The position numbers and the translations under genes were made by a program. DNA of 64,000 nt from Streptomyces sp. NBC_01231 (GTDB lineage Bacteria > Actinomycetota > Actinomycetes > Streptomycetales > Streptomycetaceae): NCBI GenBank assembly GCA_035999765.1, contig CP108521.1:4774001-4838000 (forward strand), given 5' to 3'. Position 1 is the stretch's first letter. Every line of letters starts with the position of its first letter. The notes under the pieces are model-generated. The model did no database searches and was not told where the DNA came from. It was given only the letters and a program-made list of their open reading frames with translations. Positions 43,749-52,959 of this stretch are shown here, one piece after another.

Positions 43749-45905
43749 TCAGGTGGGTCCGTCCGGGCTCCGGGAGAAGGCCGTGTCGCCGGCCGTCGCC
43801 ACGAGCGCGTCCTTGACGAGCAGCACTCGCGGCGGGTAGTTCTGCGCTTTGTCCCCGGGGGCGTCCAGCACGGAGGTGCGCCAGACCTCTGCTCCGGTGC
43901 GGCTGTCCAGTGCCAGCAGACGGCCGAAGCGGTTGGAGAAATAGACCCGCTTGTACGTCGCTGACACCGCGGGCGCGGACAGACTCTCCACATCCGTCAC
44001 CTTCTGCCAGAGTTGTTTGCCGCTGTCCGCCGACACCGCGGTGACCGACCCGTCGGACCGGACGAAGTAGACGACGCCGTCCACGAGGGTGGCCGCGCCG
44101 GTCAACGGATGTGCCAGCGGTATCCGTCTGACCTGCCCGGTGTCCGAGGCCACCCGCAGCAGCGCGTTGTACGGCCGTTCGTACCCGGCTTCGTACACGT
44201 CCTTCGCGGTCTGAGGGGCGAGGAACAGTGGCTGCCCGCCGACTGCGCCGAGCGCTTCCGCCTTCTTCGGCAGGGTGGCGATTTCGGTCAGGCTGCCGGG
44301 TCCGAGCTTCATCAGATCGACCGGGGCCTGGCCGGGCTCGGTGCCCGCCGAGCACAGGGCGTAGGGGGCGCCTCCCAGCGCAGACGGAGTGCAGACCTCG
44401 TCCAGCGAGGACGCCCGCCACAGTTCCTTTCCGGACGGCCCGTAGGTCACGAACGACGAGTAGTCGGGGGACATGGTCAGCAGTCCGCCGTCGTACAGGA
44501 CCGCGTCCTGGGACTTGTTGATGTCGCGTTGCCAGCGCCGGTGCCCGGTGGCGGCGTCGAGAGCCACCACGCGCCTGGTCCTGTCGTCCGGATCCTCGTA
44601 CGCATAGACCAGCCCGTTGCGGACGCCGATCGGCTGCACCCCCTGAGGGCGGGTGCCGGTCCGCCACAGGATGCGGCCGGAGGCCGCGTCGATCCTGGCG
44701 GCTGTGAAGCCCGTACCGCCACAGAACAGGGCATTTTCCTCCGTCACGCATCCAGGGTTGTTGTAATCGAGAGGAACACCCTTCACGTCGTACCGCAGCT
44801 TCGTGCGCCACGGCCGCCAGCCGCCGGGCAGTGAGGCGGCACGGCTGGTGGCCGTGGCGTCGGAGGCGGCGGTCTCGGAGGCGGCGGTGGTGTCCGGACC
44901 GGACACGAAGACACCCACCCCGATACCCAGGCCCGTGACGGCCAGCGCCGCGCCGAGGCCGGTGAGCAGCATCCGGGTTCGACGTCCCTTGCGGGTGCCG
45001 GTCGCGGCGCCCGCGGAGGTGGTGGCCGCGCTCGGAGAAGTGGGGTGGCGCCAGGAGTTCGCGGACTGCCCGGTCTTCGGAGACGCGATGGCGTCGGATT
45101 CCGGCAGCGTCTGGAGCATGCGGTGTATGTCCGTCAGTCCCGGCCGTGCGGCCGGGTCCTTGTCCAGGCAGCGCTCGACAATGCCCAGGAGCCCTTCGGG
45201 TACCCCGCCGAGGTCCGGGGTCCCGTGCACCACCTGATAGCCGGTTATGTACGGGCTGTCGGCGTCGAACGGTCCCGTGCCGACGGCCGCGAACACCAGC
45301 AGTGACCCCAGCGAGAACACGTCCGAGGCCGGGGTGACCCCTCGGGGCGAGGCCAGTTGTTCCGGCGACATGAAGGGCGGAGTGCCGATCATCCGCCCGG
45401 TCGTGGTGAGGCTCTGGCTGTCGGAAGCGCGCGATATGCCGAAGTCGATGACGCGCGGCCCGTTCTCGGTCATCAGGACGTTGCCCGGTTTGAGGTCCCG
45501 GTGCACCAGGCCCACCCGGTGGATGTCGCGCAGCGCCTCGATGAGCCCCAGCCCCAGCGCGCGCAGGTCCCGCTGGCTCAACGGGCCTTCCTTCTCCACG
45601 ACTTCGGAAAGGGTGAGCCCCGGCACGTAGAGCGTCGCCATCCACGGCCGGTCGGCGTCCGGGTCGGCGTCCACGACAGGGGCGGTGAAGGCGCCGCTCA
45701 CTCTGCGCGCCGCCGCGATCTCCTGTCGGAAGCGCGTCCGGAGCTCCTCCTCCTGGGAATACGGCCCGCGCACGAGCTTGACCGCGACCTGCCGTCCCGA
45801 AGCGGAGACTCCCAGATAGACGACTCCCATGCCGCCCGCCCCGAGCCGACCGAGAAGGGTGTACCCGCCTATGGACTCCGGGTCCCCGGTGCTCAGGGGC
45901 GTCAT
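43749..45905 (-). CDS. Membrane Ser/Thr protein kinase with PQQ-type beta-propeller sensor
   Basis: 718 residues. The kinase domain has glycine loop LGRLGAGGMGVVYLG, Lys43 (VAVKLV), catalytic HRDLKPGN (134-141), DFG 153-155 and activation-loop GTPPFMSPEQ. A juxtamembrane Thr/Gly-rich stretch precedes one membrane helix (about 305-330, MLLTGLGAALAVTGLGIGVGVFV). The extracellular part (about 350-718) is a PQQ-like beta-propeller: blades such as GRILWRTGTRPQGV, ALDAATGHRRWQRDI, VSADSGKQLWQKVTDV and LDSRTGAEVWRTSVLD. Such kinases would relay extracellular state to phosphorylation inside the cell. No substrate gene is obvious. Confidence 0.92.
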   Translation of the reverse strand: MTPLSTGDPESIGGYTLLGRLGAGGMGVVYLGVSASGRQVAVKLVRGPYSQEEELRTRFRQEIAAARRVSGAFTAPVVDADPDADRPWMATLYVPGLTLSEVVEKEGPLSQRDLRALGLGLIEALRDIHRVGLVHRDLKPGNVLMTENGPRVIDFGISRASDSQSLTTTGRMIGTPPFMSPEQLASPRGVTPASDVFSLGSLLVFAAVGTGPFDADSPYITGYQVVHGTPDLGGVPEGLLGIVERCLDKDPAARPGLTDIHRMLQTLPESDAIASPKTGQSANSWRHPTSPSAATTSAGAATGTRKGRRTRMLLTGLGAALAVTGLGIGVGVFVSGPDTTAASETAASDATATSRAASLPGGWRPWRTKLRYDVKGVPLDYNNPGCVTEENALFCGGTGFTAARIDAASGRILWRTGTRPQGVQPIGVRNGLVYAYEDPDDRTRRVVALDAATGHRRWQRDINKSQDAVLYDGGLLTMSPDYSSFVTYGPSGKELWRASSLDEVCTPSALGGAPYALCSAGTEPGQAPVDLMKLGPGSLTEIATLPKKAEALGAVGGQPLFLAPQTAKDVYEAGYERPYNALLRVASDTGQVRRIPLAHPLTGAATLVDGVVYFVRSDGSVTAVSADSGKQLWQKVTDVESLSAPAVSATYKRVYFSNRFGRLLALDSRTGAEVWRTSVLDAPGDKAQNYPPRVLLVKDALVATAGDTAFSRSPDGPT

Positions 45906-45989
45906 CGCCGATCATCCTTCCCAGCGCCAGGCCTGCCTCACGGGGATCAGAGTAGGGCCTGCCGCCCCACCACGACCCAGACACGACAT

Positions 45990-46032
45990 CAGGCCTCCCG
46001 TCAGCGGAAAAATCCCTGGTAGGAGGCCTGAC
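45990..46032 (-). terminator. Inverted repeat after gpmA
   Basis: TCAGGCCTCC (45990-45999) and GGAGGCCTGA (46023-46032): perfect 10-bp arms with a 23-nt loop, just past the gpmA stop on the minus strand. Weak as a classical terminator because of the loop. Confidence 0.5.
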
Positions 46033-46041
46033 GTATCGGCC

Positions 46042-46803
46042 TTACTTCTTCTTGCCCTGGTTCTTGACCGCCTCGATGGCCGCCGCTGCCGCCTCCGGGT
46101 CGAGGTACTTGCCGCCCGGTGTCACCGGGTTGAAGGACGCGTCGAGTTCGTAGTAGAGGGGGATGCCGGTCGGGATGTTGAGGCCCGCGATGTCGGCGTC
46201 GGAGACGCCGTCGAGGTGCTTGACGAGGGCGCGCAGGGAGTTGCCGTGGGCCGCGACCAAGACCGTGCGGCCGGTGAGGAGGTCGGGGACGATGCCGTCG
46301 TACCAGTACGGGAGCATGCGGATGACGACGTCCTTGAGGCACTCCGTGCGGGGGCGGAGCTCCGGGGGGATGGTCGCGTAGCGCGGGTCGTCGGACTGGG
46401 AGAACTCCGTGCCGTCCTCGAGCGCGGGCGGCGGGGTGTCGTAGGAGCGGCGCCACAGCATGAACTGCTCCTCGCCGAACTCGGCGAGGGTCTGGGCCTT
46501 GTCCTTGCCCTGGAGGGCGCCGTAGTGGCGCTCGTTCAGGCGCCAGGAGCGGTGGACGGGGATCCAGTGGCGGTCCGCGGACTCGAGGGAGAGCTGGGCG
46601 GTGCGGATGGCGCGCTTCTGGAGGGACGTGTGGACCACGTCGGGGAGCAGGCCGGCGTCCTTGAGCAGCTCACCGCCGCGGACTGCCTCCTTCTCACCCT
46701 TCTCGTTGAGGTTGACGTCCACCCAGCCGGTGAACAGGTTCTTCGCGTTCCATTCGCTCTCGCCGTGGCGGAGGAGGATCAGCTTGTACGGTGCGTCGGC
46801 CAT
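46042..46803 (-). CDS. gpmA: 2,3-bisphosphoglycerate-dependent phosphoglycerate mutase
   Basis: 253 residues from ATG 46803 ([19 protein letters not shown]); another ATG six bases upstream is in frame. Phospho-accepting His13 in LRHGESEWN, then [15 protein letters not shown], and the second active-site block [36 protein letters not shown], with the proton-donor Glu; C-terminal [19 protein letters not shown] carries the second catalytic His. It interconverts 3- and 2-phosphoglycerate in glycolysis and gluconeogenesis. Core gene, sitting inside the accessory stretch. Confidence 0.95.
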   Translation of the reverse strand: MADAPYKLILLRHGESEWNAKNLFTGWVDVNLNEKGEKEAVRGGELLKDAGLLPDVVHTSLQKRAIRTAQLSLESADRHWIPVHRSWRLNERHYGALQGKDKAQTLAEFGEEQFMLWRRSYDTPPPALEDGTEFSQSDDPRYATIPPELRPRTECLKDVVIRMLPYWYDGIVPDLLTGRTVLVAAHGNSLRALVKHLDGVSDADIAGLNIPTGIPLYYELDASFNPVTPGGKYLDPEAAAAAIEAVKNQGKKK

Positions 46804-46966
46804 GCGCACGAGCGTAATCGAAGGCTCTGATCCGTTGTGTGTCCGCTCGCCAGGCGGACTGTGGAACAGACGGTTGACGGGATCTGTTAATTCAGTGGTC
46901 CCCGCGAACTCCCCCCTCGTAAGTTGTGCCTAGCGCTTCAGCCACTTACATCCGGGGGGATCTGCC

Positions 46967-48319
46967 ATGTCCGTCGCCGCCCTGAGGCGTGCCACCCGGG
47001 AGACCGTCTCAGGGTTCCCCCGTGAGTTCTGGTGGCTGTGGACCAGCACGCTCGTCAACCGCCTCGGCGCCTTCGTCGCCACGTTCATGGCGCTGTACCT
47101 CACGCTGGACCGCGGGTACTCCGCCTCGTACGCCGGACTGGTCGCCTCGCTGCACGGGTTGGGCGGAGTGGTCTCCTCCCTCGGCGGGGGTGTGATGACC
47201 GACCGGCTGGGGCGGCGGCCCACGCTGCTCATCGCCCAGGCGTCGACCGCCGCGTCGGTCGCGCTCCTCGGCTTCGTGCACCACCCGGTCGCCATCGCCG
47301 GCGTCGCCTTCCTGGTCGGGATGGCGTCCAATGCCTCACGACCGGCCGTGCAGGCGATGATGGCCGACATCGTGCGCCCCGAGGACCGGGTGCGTGCCTT
47401 CTCCCTCAACTACTGGGCCATCAACCTCGGTTTCGCCGTGTCCTCCATGGCCGCCGGGTTCATCGCCGAGTTCAGCTACCGCGCCGGCTTCCTGATCGAG
47501 GCGGGCATGACGGCCGTCTGCGCGGTCGTGGTGTTCCTGAAGCTGCCCGAGTCACGGCCCGTCGAGCACAAGGGCGAGGAAGCGCGCGACGATGTCGGTC
47601 TCGGTGCCGTCCTGCGCGACGGGCGATTCATGAGCGTCGTCGGGCTGTCCTTCCTGGTCGCGCTGATCTTCCAGCAGGGATCGGTCGGCCTGCCGGTCGC
47701 CATGGGCGAGGCCGGGTTCACACCCGCCGACTACGGCATCGCGATCGCCGTCAACGGCGTGCTGATCGTCGCGCTGCAGATCCCGGTCACCCGGTTCATC
47801 GAGCACCGGGACGCCAAGCGCCTGCTGGTCGTCTCGTCCCTCCTCGCGGGATACGGCTTCGGACTCACCGCCTTCGCCGGGTCGATCGGCCTGTTCGCCC
47901 TCACGGTCTGCGTGTGGACACTCGGCGAGATGATCAACGCGCCGACCCAGACCGGTCTCGTCGTCCGGCTCTCCCCGGTGCACGGTCGGGGGCGCTACCA
48001 AGGCATGTACACCCTGTCGTGGTCGGTCGCGGCCCTGGTGGCACCCCTGATGTCCGGCGTCGTCATCGACCGCTTCGGCGCGGAGTGGCTGTGGGGGACG
48101 TGCGCGGTCATCGGGACGGGGGCCGCGATCGGGTACGGCGCCCTGATGCGGCGGATGCCGAACGAGGAACCGGGCGAGGAACGTCACGAGGAACCTGCCG
48201 GGCAGCGGGCCGAGAAGCCGACGGTCACTGACACGACGGTCACTGAACCGACAGCCATCACACCGCCGGCCACCGAACAATCGCGGACCACGGTCAAGCC
48301 CGAGGTCCGCGCAGTCTAG
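46967..48319 (+). CDS. MFS drug/metabolite exporter
   Basis: 450 residues from ATG 46967. Twelve helices; motif A between helices 2 and 3 reads GGGVMTDRLGRRPTLL (GxxxDRxGRR), motif B-like and the half-repeat TGYG occur later. The N-terminus FWWLWTSTLVNRLGAFVATFMALYLT is typical of actinobacterial MFS exporters. The C-terminal about 50 residues are an Glu/Thr/Pro-rich tail (EEPGEERHEEPAGQRAEKPTVTD). Substrate unknown; divergent from gpmA. The TnpB element starts within 25 bp of its stop. Confidence 0.85.
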   Translation: MSVAALRRATRETVSGFPREFWWLWTSTLVNRLGAFVATFMALYLTLDRGYSASYAGLVASLHGLGGVVSSLGGGVMTDRLGRRPTLLIAQASTAASVALLGFVHHPVAIAGVAFLVGMASNASRPAVQAMMADIVRPEDRVRAFSLNYWAINLGFAVSSMAAGFIAEFSYRAGFLIEAGMTAVCAVVVFLKLPESRPVEHKGEEARDDVGLGAVLRDGRFMSVVGLSFLVALIFQQGSVGLPVAMGEAGFTPADYGIAIAVNGVLIVALQIPVTRFIEHRDAKRLLVVSSLLAGYGFGLTAFAGSIGLFALTVCVWTLGEMINAPTQTGLVVRLSPVHGRGRYQGMYTLSWSVAALVAPLMSGVVIDRFGAEWLWGTCAVIGTGAAIGYGALMRRMPNEEPGEERHEEPAGQRAEKPTVTDTTVTEPTAITPPATEQSRTTVKPEVRAV

Positions 48320-50219
48320 CAAGACTGGCATCAGGGGTTCGAAGCTGTTGGTGACGTGGTGAGCGCGTGTGAGTTCGGGTGGGTGTGGGTGAGTGCCGAT
48401 GGCGGATGTGTGGGTCCGGTCGTCCGCGGTGCGCCGGGTGTTCTCTGCTGCCAAGGGGTGTTCTGAGTTCACCCCTCTGTGGGGAACGGGAGTTCCTGGG
48501 TCGAATGGGTGACCTTCGCGGGTGGTGGTCGTTGACTGCGGTGACGGGGTCTTCGCATCGCGGTCGGGGATGAACGGGTGGGTGGGCTGCGGGAGTTGGC
48601 GGCGTCGTTCGTGGTGCCCGGTCCGGCCGGGGTGGCGATCAGGGACCGGCTGCGGGTGAGCGGGGCGGACGCGGCGGTGCTTGCCGAGGTGGGGATGTTC
48701 CTGGGTTCGCTGGCGGCCGGGGATCTCGCAGTACGGTCCCGGCAGGGTGTGGCGCATGATGCGGCCGGGTGGGCGGTGCGTAAGCGGGAGCTGACGGGGA
48801 GGTCGTCGGCGCGCTGGGCGGGCAGTATCACCAAGGCCAGCCACGACCAGTGGGCGCTGGCGAGGCGAGGGCAGGGCGCCCACATGGCCTGGCTGCGGGG
48901 ACAGATCGCGTCGGTCGAGGCGCGGCTGGCCCGGCCGCTGGGCGCCAAGGCCGACAAGCGGGCGGGGCTGATGCGCGGGTATGCCTCGCGTGGTGAGTGG
49001 CATGCCAAGTCCCGCCGCCTGCACAGCTTGAAGGACCGCCTCTCGGTGGTGGAGGCGGACTGGGTAGCGGGTCGGGTGCGGGTGGTGCGCGGCGGCAAGC
49101 GCCTCGCCCACGCCCGTCACCATCTGGAGGCGGCCGGGCTGGACGAGGCAGCGTGGCGACAGCGCTGGCGGGCGGCGCGGACGTTTTTGGCCGCCGACGG
49201 GGAGTCCGGCAAGCGCTTCGGCAACGAGACCATCCGCGTCACCGACACCGGACAGGTCTCGGTCAAGTTGCCGGCACCGCTGGCGCATCTGGCCAACGCG
49301 TCGCACGGCCAGTATCTGCTGGACGCGACCGTGGCGTTCAAGCACTGGGAGTAGGAGTGGCGGGACCGGATCACCGCCAACCGGGCGGTGGCCTACCGCA
49401 TCCACCACGATGTGGCACGCGGACGCTGGTATGTGACCGCTTCGTGGCAGCGTGCCGCCGCACCGGTGCTGTCGCTTGAGGCGGCGCTGGCACGGGGTGT
49501 GGTGGGGGTGGACATGAACGACGACCACCTCGCCTGCTGGCGTCTGGATGTGCACGGCAACCCGGTCGGCGAACCACGCCGCTACTTCTACGACCTCACC
49601 GGCAGCAGCGAGCACCGGGACGCGCAGATCCGGCACACCCTGACCCGGCTGCTGCACCACACCCGCCGCACCGGGGCCGCCGCGATCGCCATCGAGGACC
49701 TCGACTTCCGCGAGAGCACAAGCCGCGAGAAGCACGGCCGCAACAAACGCTTCCGCCGCCTCATCTCCCGCTTCCCCACCGCGAAACTCAAAGCCCGGCT
49801 GGTGTCGATGGCCGCCGAACAGGACATCGCCGTCGTCGCGGTTGACCCCGCCTACACGTCCCGGTGGGGTGCCCAGCACTGGCAGAAACCACTGACCACG
49901 TCACGACGTAAGCCGTCCCGTCACGATGCGGCGAGCATCGCGGTCGGGCGACGCGCCCTCGGATACCCGATCAGGCGACGGACGGCACCGCCCCCGCAGC
50001 ACCGGAGTGATGGTGCGGGGCATCGGACTGTCCAGGCCCGACCGGAGGCCCGACGGCGTGAGGGACCCCGCCCCCACATTCCCGGACCGCGCACCGGATG
50101 CGCGCCGCCGGACCGTGGAGCGAAAGCGGGCGACCAGGGTGCCCACCACCGTTCGGGACACCCGGCTGAGCACGAGTTCTGGCAACAGCACTCACACCCG
50201 CTCAGTCTTTAGGAACGGT
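48320..50219 (+). mobile_element. IS200/IS605-type element carrying only TnpB
   Basis: From just after the MFS stop to the conserved-looking right end CTCAGTCTTTAGGAACGGTG (50201-50220). No TnpA gene is present. The right end in such elements encodes the 3-prime part of the guide (omega) RNA; the first non-element bases, 50221 onward, are the end of the DUF2000 gene. The left boundary is uncertain within about 48320-48400. Confidence 0.6.
48578..50212 (+). pseudogene. tnpB: TnpB RNA-guided nuclease, interrupted by one in-frame TAG
   Basis: One reading frame from GTG 48578 to 50212, broken only by TAG 49352-49354 (context HWE-stop-EWRDRIT), so about 545 residues if read through. The first part (258 aa) holds the helical, RNA-contacting region; the second has the RuvC nuclease with all three acidic residues: Asp (49511-49513, VGVDMNDDH), Glu (49694-49696, IAIEDLDF), Asp (49925-49927, SRHDAASIAVGRRALG). 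A DPAYTSRWGAQHW block is kept; the CxxC zinc pairs of some TnpB proteins are not visible. A single C-to-T change of CAG would explain the stop. Confidence 0.8.
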
Positions 50220-50221
50220 GC
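50192..50221 (+). ncRNA. Candidate 3-prime end of TnpB guide RNA
   Basis: By analogy with studied TnpB systems the guide RNA covers the tnpB 3-prime end and the element right end, here GCTCAGTCTTTAGGAACGG, and its guide would begin at the flank (50220 on, reading CATCCGCGCC). The exact limits are inferred. Confidence 0.35.
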
Positions 50222-50727
50222 ATCCGCGCCCCCTTCAGCACCTTGTCCACACCGTTGCGCGGCCCGTACACCGCCAGCCCCACCAGATCCAGCTCACTCG
50301 TCGGCACGGCCCGTACCGCCGCCCGGTTGTCGCGGTCGTGGCCCGTGGTGAAGAGGTCGCTGGTGAAGAGTGCCCGGGGCAGGGCTCGGGACAGGGCCCG
50401 CGTGTGCGCCGCGCGCAGGGTCTCCTTGGTGGCCTCGAAGACCAGGACCGGCTGCCGGAACATCGGCAGATACGCCACCGAGTCCCCGTCCTCGTACGGC
50501 TCGCCGATCACCTCCGGGACCTGCGTGCCGAGCCCGCTGACCAGGAACGCCGTCACGTTCAGCCGCTGCCAGGCCTCCAGGTCCTCCCGCAGCAGCACGG
50601 CGATCTTGGTGTCGAAGCGCACAGGTGCGACAGGCGCGGGCTCGGCAGGCGCGGGCTCGGCAGGCAGGGCTTCGGCGGGCAAAGCTTCGGTAGGCAGGGG
50701 TTCGGTAGGCAGAGGTTCAGTGCTCAT
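50209..50727 (-). CDS. DUF2000-family protein; 3-prime end abuts the TnpB element
   Basis: 172 residues. Residues 1-35 are a TEPLP/TEALPAEALPAEPAPAEP repeat tail; then RFDTKIAVLLREDLEAWQRLNVTAFLVSGLGTQVPEVIGEPYEDGDSVAYLPMFRQPVLVFEAT matches the DUF2000 fold (peptidyl-tRNA hydrolase 2-like). Its stop TAA (50209-50211) lies in the right end of the TnpB element, so the last one or two residues may have been changed by insertion. It is divergent from an AraC regulator, a frequent DUF2000-AraC pairing, and is probably its target. Molecular role unknown. Confidence 0.82.
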   Translation of the reverse strand: MSTEPLPTEPLPTEALPAEALPAEPAPAEPAPVAPVRFDTKIAVLLREDLEAWQRLNVTAFLVSGLGTQVPEVIGEPYEDGDSVAYLPMFRQPVLVFEATKETLRAAHTRALSRALPRALFTSDLFTTGHDRDNRAAVRAVPTSELDLVGLAVYGPRNGVDKVLKGARMHRS

Positions 50728-50776
50728 GTGACGAGACTGCCGGGCGTCGTACGACAGCGTCTTGTACGTTCTTTGC

Positions 50777-51676
50777 GTGGCGGCGAAACCAGCGGTTCAG
50801 CAGGAGGTTGCCGCCTGGCGCCCGCGCATCCCCGGTGTCGTGGAGGTCTTCCACGCCCACTTCACCGAGTACGCGTACCCGATGCACGTCCACGACGCGT
50901 GGACGTTGCTCATCGTGGACGACGGGGCCGTACGGTACGACCTGGACCGGCATGAGCACGGCACCCCGCACGACACGGTGTCGTTGCTGCCGCCGCACGT
51001 CCCGCACAACGGCTCCCCCGCCACCCCGGACGGCTTCCGCAAGCGGGTGCTGTACCTCGACAGCAGTCGGCTCGGCGAGGATCTGATCGGGCCCGCCGTC
51101 GACGCACCCGATCTGCGCGATCCCTTGCTGCGGCTGCGCGTCGGGCAGGTGCACACCGCGCTCACCCGGCCCGGCGACGAACTGGAGGCCGAGAGCAGGC
51201 TGACGCTCGTCGGCGAGCGGCTGCGGACGCATCTGCGACCGGTGGACGGGAGCCGCACCCCACCTCGCACCTCACGCCCCGACCCCGCGCTCGCCCGCCG
51301 GCTGCGCGAACTCCTCGACGAGCGTGTCGTCGAGGGCCTCTCACTGGACGAGGCCGCGCGGCTGCTCCAGGCCCATCCCGCGCATCTCGTACGGGCGTTC
51401 AGCAGCGCGTACGGCATCGCACCGCACCAGTATCTGAACGCCCGGCGGGTCGATCGGGCACGCCGTCTGCTGCTCACGGACCACGGTCCGGCCGATGTCG
51501 CCGCGCTGACCGGCTTCCACGACCAGGCCCATCTCACACGCCACTTCAAGAAGCTGGTGGGAGTGACCCCCGGGCGCTACCGGAACAGCTACCGCAACGG
51601 CTCCGGTGTCTCCCACGTCTCCCGCGGCTCCCGCGGCTCCCGCGGCTCCCGCGAAGGCAAGCGGAAGGTCATGTGA
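50777..51676 (+). CDS. AraC-family transcriptional regulator
   Basis: 299 residues from GTG 50777 (VAAKPAVQQEVAAWRP). The N-terminal cupin (about 15-160) has the YAYPMHVHDAWTLLIVDDGAVRYDL strand with two His of the metal/ligand pocket and LLPPHVPHNG. The C-terminal double HTH (about 185-280) contains LSLDEAARLLQAHPAHLVRAFSSAYGIAPHQYLNARRVDRARRLLL and PADVAALTGFHDQAHLTRHFKKLVGVTPGRYR. The last 25 residues contain an SRGSRGSRGS repeat. It likely controls the divergent DUF2000 gene in the 49-bp gap, and itself. Confidence 0.92.
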   Translation: MAAKPAVQQEVAAWRPRIPGVVEVFHAHFTEYAYPMHVHDAWTLLIVDDGAVRYDLDRHEHGTPHDTVSLLPPHVPHNGSPATPDGFRKRVLYLDSSRLGEDLIGPAVDAPDLRDPLLRLRVGQVHTALTRPGDELEAESRLTLVGERLRTHLRPVDGSRTPPRTSRPDPALARRLRELLDERVVEGLSLDEAARLLQAHPAHLVRAFSSAYGIAPHQYLNARRVDRARRLLLTDHGPADVAALTGFHDQAHLTRHFKKLVGVTPGRYRNSYRNGSGVSHVSRGSRGSRGSREGKRKVM

Positions 51677-51765
51677 CGTCCGCCCGACAGCCAAGTACGG
51701 ACGTTCGTTCGAGAGATTCGGCGGAAGCCGTCCGTCCACCGGTCACGCCCGCTTAGCGTCGCCCC

Positions 51766-52410
51766 ATGGACGACTCACAGAACACCCAGAACCCCAAGAA
51801 CCCACCCAACCCGGAGAACCTGGAGAGCCCGCCGGACTCGCCGGGATCGCCGAACTCGCCGAACTCACCGAGATCGGCCGCCTCGACCACCCTGCGCACC
51901 CTGAGACTCAGCCGGGTCTCCACCGCCGTCGCGGGCGCCGCGGCCCTGGTGGCCTTAAGTGTCGGCGCGGCCCTCGCATCCGCCTCAGCCGACGGTCCCG
52001 CGTCTTCCCCGAGCCCGAGCCCGACCTCGACGTTCACCGAGCCGCCGCCGATCGAGGAACCCGGCGACGGAGACGGCGACGGCCCGGTCGGCGGCAGCGG
52101 CAGCGGCAGCGGCGGCAGCGACCCCGACGACCCCAACCCCAGCCCGACCACTCCGGTCGATCCCCCGATCCCCTCCGAGCCCCCGGCCACCCCGCCCGCG
52201 GAAACCGACCTGGAGGCGCTCAACCGGCGTATCGCGGAACTCGACCAGAAGGTCGACGAGCTGCCCACCAAGAAGGAACTGGCGGACGCCCTGCGCGCCT
52301 TCGCGAACGAACTCGACAAGCCCGACGGATCGTCCGGCGGCTCCGGTGACGACCCCGATCCCACCGACGGTCCGCAGCCGGACTCCTCCCTGCCGCCGGA
52401 CGGCGACTGA
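51766..52410 (+). CDS. Pro/Ser-rich membrane-anchored protein with TTA codon
   Basis: 214 residues. Residues 1-45 are NPxNPxN / SPxSPNSPNSP repeats. One membrane helix at about 53-72 (TAVAGAAALVALSVGAALA). Then a GDGDG / GSGSGSGG / PSPTT spacer, and a short coiled-coil block (about 148-185, DLEALNRRIAELDQKVDELPTKKELADALRAFANELD), then a Gly/Asp/Pro tail. Codon 64, in the membrane helix, is TTA (51955-51957), so translation is likely to need the bldA tRNA. No family recognised; surface or envelope role is likely. Confidence 0.75.
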   Translation: MDDSQNTQNPKNPPNPENLESPPDSPGSPNSPNSPRSAASTTLRTLRLSRVSTAVAGAAALVALSVGAALASASADGPASSPSPSPTSTFTEPPPIEEPGDGDGDGPVGGSGSGSGGSDPDDPNPSPTTPVDPPIPSEPPATPPAETDLEALNRRIAELDQKVDELPTKKELADALRAFANELDKPDGSSGGSGDDPDPTDGPQPDSSLPPDGD

Positions 52411-52431
52411 CCCGGCGTCGGCGTCCCGGGG

Positions 52432-52959
52432 TCAGTCGGCCGAGGGCCGTGTGAGGTGCGCGAACGCGTCCAGGTTGCGCGTCGACTCGCCCCGGGACAC
52501 CCGCCACTCGTACTCCTTGCGGATGGCGGAGGCGAACCCCAGCTCCAGAAGGGTGTTGAAGGCACCGTCGGCCGCCTCCAGGACCTGGCCGAGGAGGCGG
52601 TCGATCTCGTCGGCGGTCACGGTGGCCAGAGGCAGCTTGGAGGTGACATAGACGTCGCCGAGCGGGTCGACGGCGTAACTGATGCCGTACAGCTTGAGGT
52701 TGCGCTCCAGGAGCCAGCGGTGCACGCCGGGCTCGTTCTCGTCGGGGTGGCGGATGACGAAGGCGTTGAGGGACAGGGAGTGGCGGCCCAGCAGCAGGGA
52801 CACCGTCGTCGAGAGCTTGCGGGTCCCGGGGAGCTTCACCACGTAGGTTCCGGGTGCGGGGCTCTCCCATTCCAGTTCGGCGTCCTTGAGGGCACTTTCG
52901 AGGACCTGCGCCGTCTGCGCCGCCCGCGCGTCCCGGCCAGCCTTTCCGGTGTCAGCCAT
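52432..52959 (-). CDS. YbjN-domain protein
   Basis: 175 residues from ATG 52959. YbjN fold: [95 protein letters not shown], with family-typical [19 protein letters not shown]. It resembles type III secretion chaperone-like folds; the role in actinobacteria is not settled. Its start overlaps the mshA stop by 8 bp, so both are made from one transcript with coupled translation; a link to mycothiol metabolism is plausible only by position. Confidence 0.85.
   Translation of the reverse strand: MADTGKAGRDARAAQTAQVLESALKDAELEWESPAPGTYVVKLPGTRKLSTTVSLLLGRHSLSLNAFVIRHPDENEPGVHRWLLERNLKLYGISYAVDPLGDVYVTSKLPLATVTADEIDRLLGQVLEAADGAFNTLLELGFASAIRKEYEWRVSRGESTRNLDAFAHLTRPSAD

Noticed and set aside
41920..45984. 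A 1354-codon open frame on the minus strand fusing the hydrolase frame with sequence antisense/out-of-frame to the kinase gene
   Set aside because: Only the last 447 codons look like protein. The rest is an open frame caused by GC bias over the real kinase gene; the hydrolase has its own ATG at 43263 with a signal peptide.
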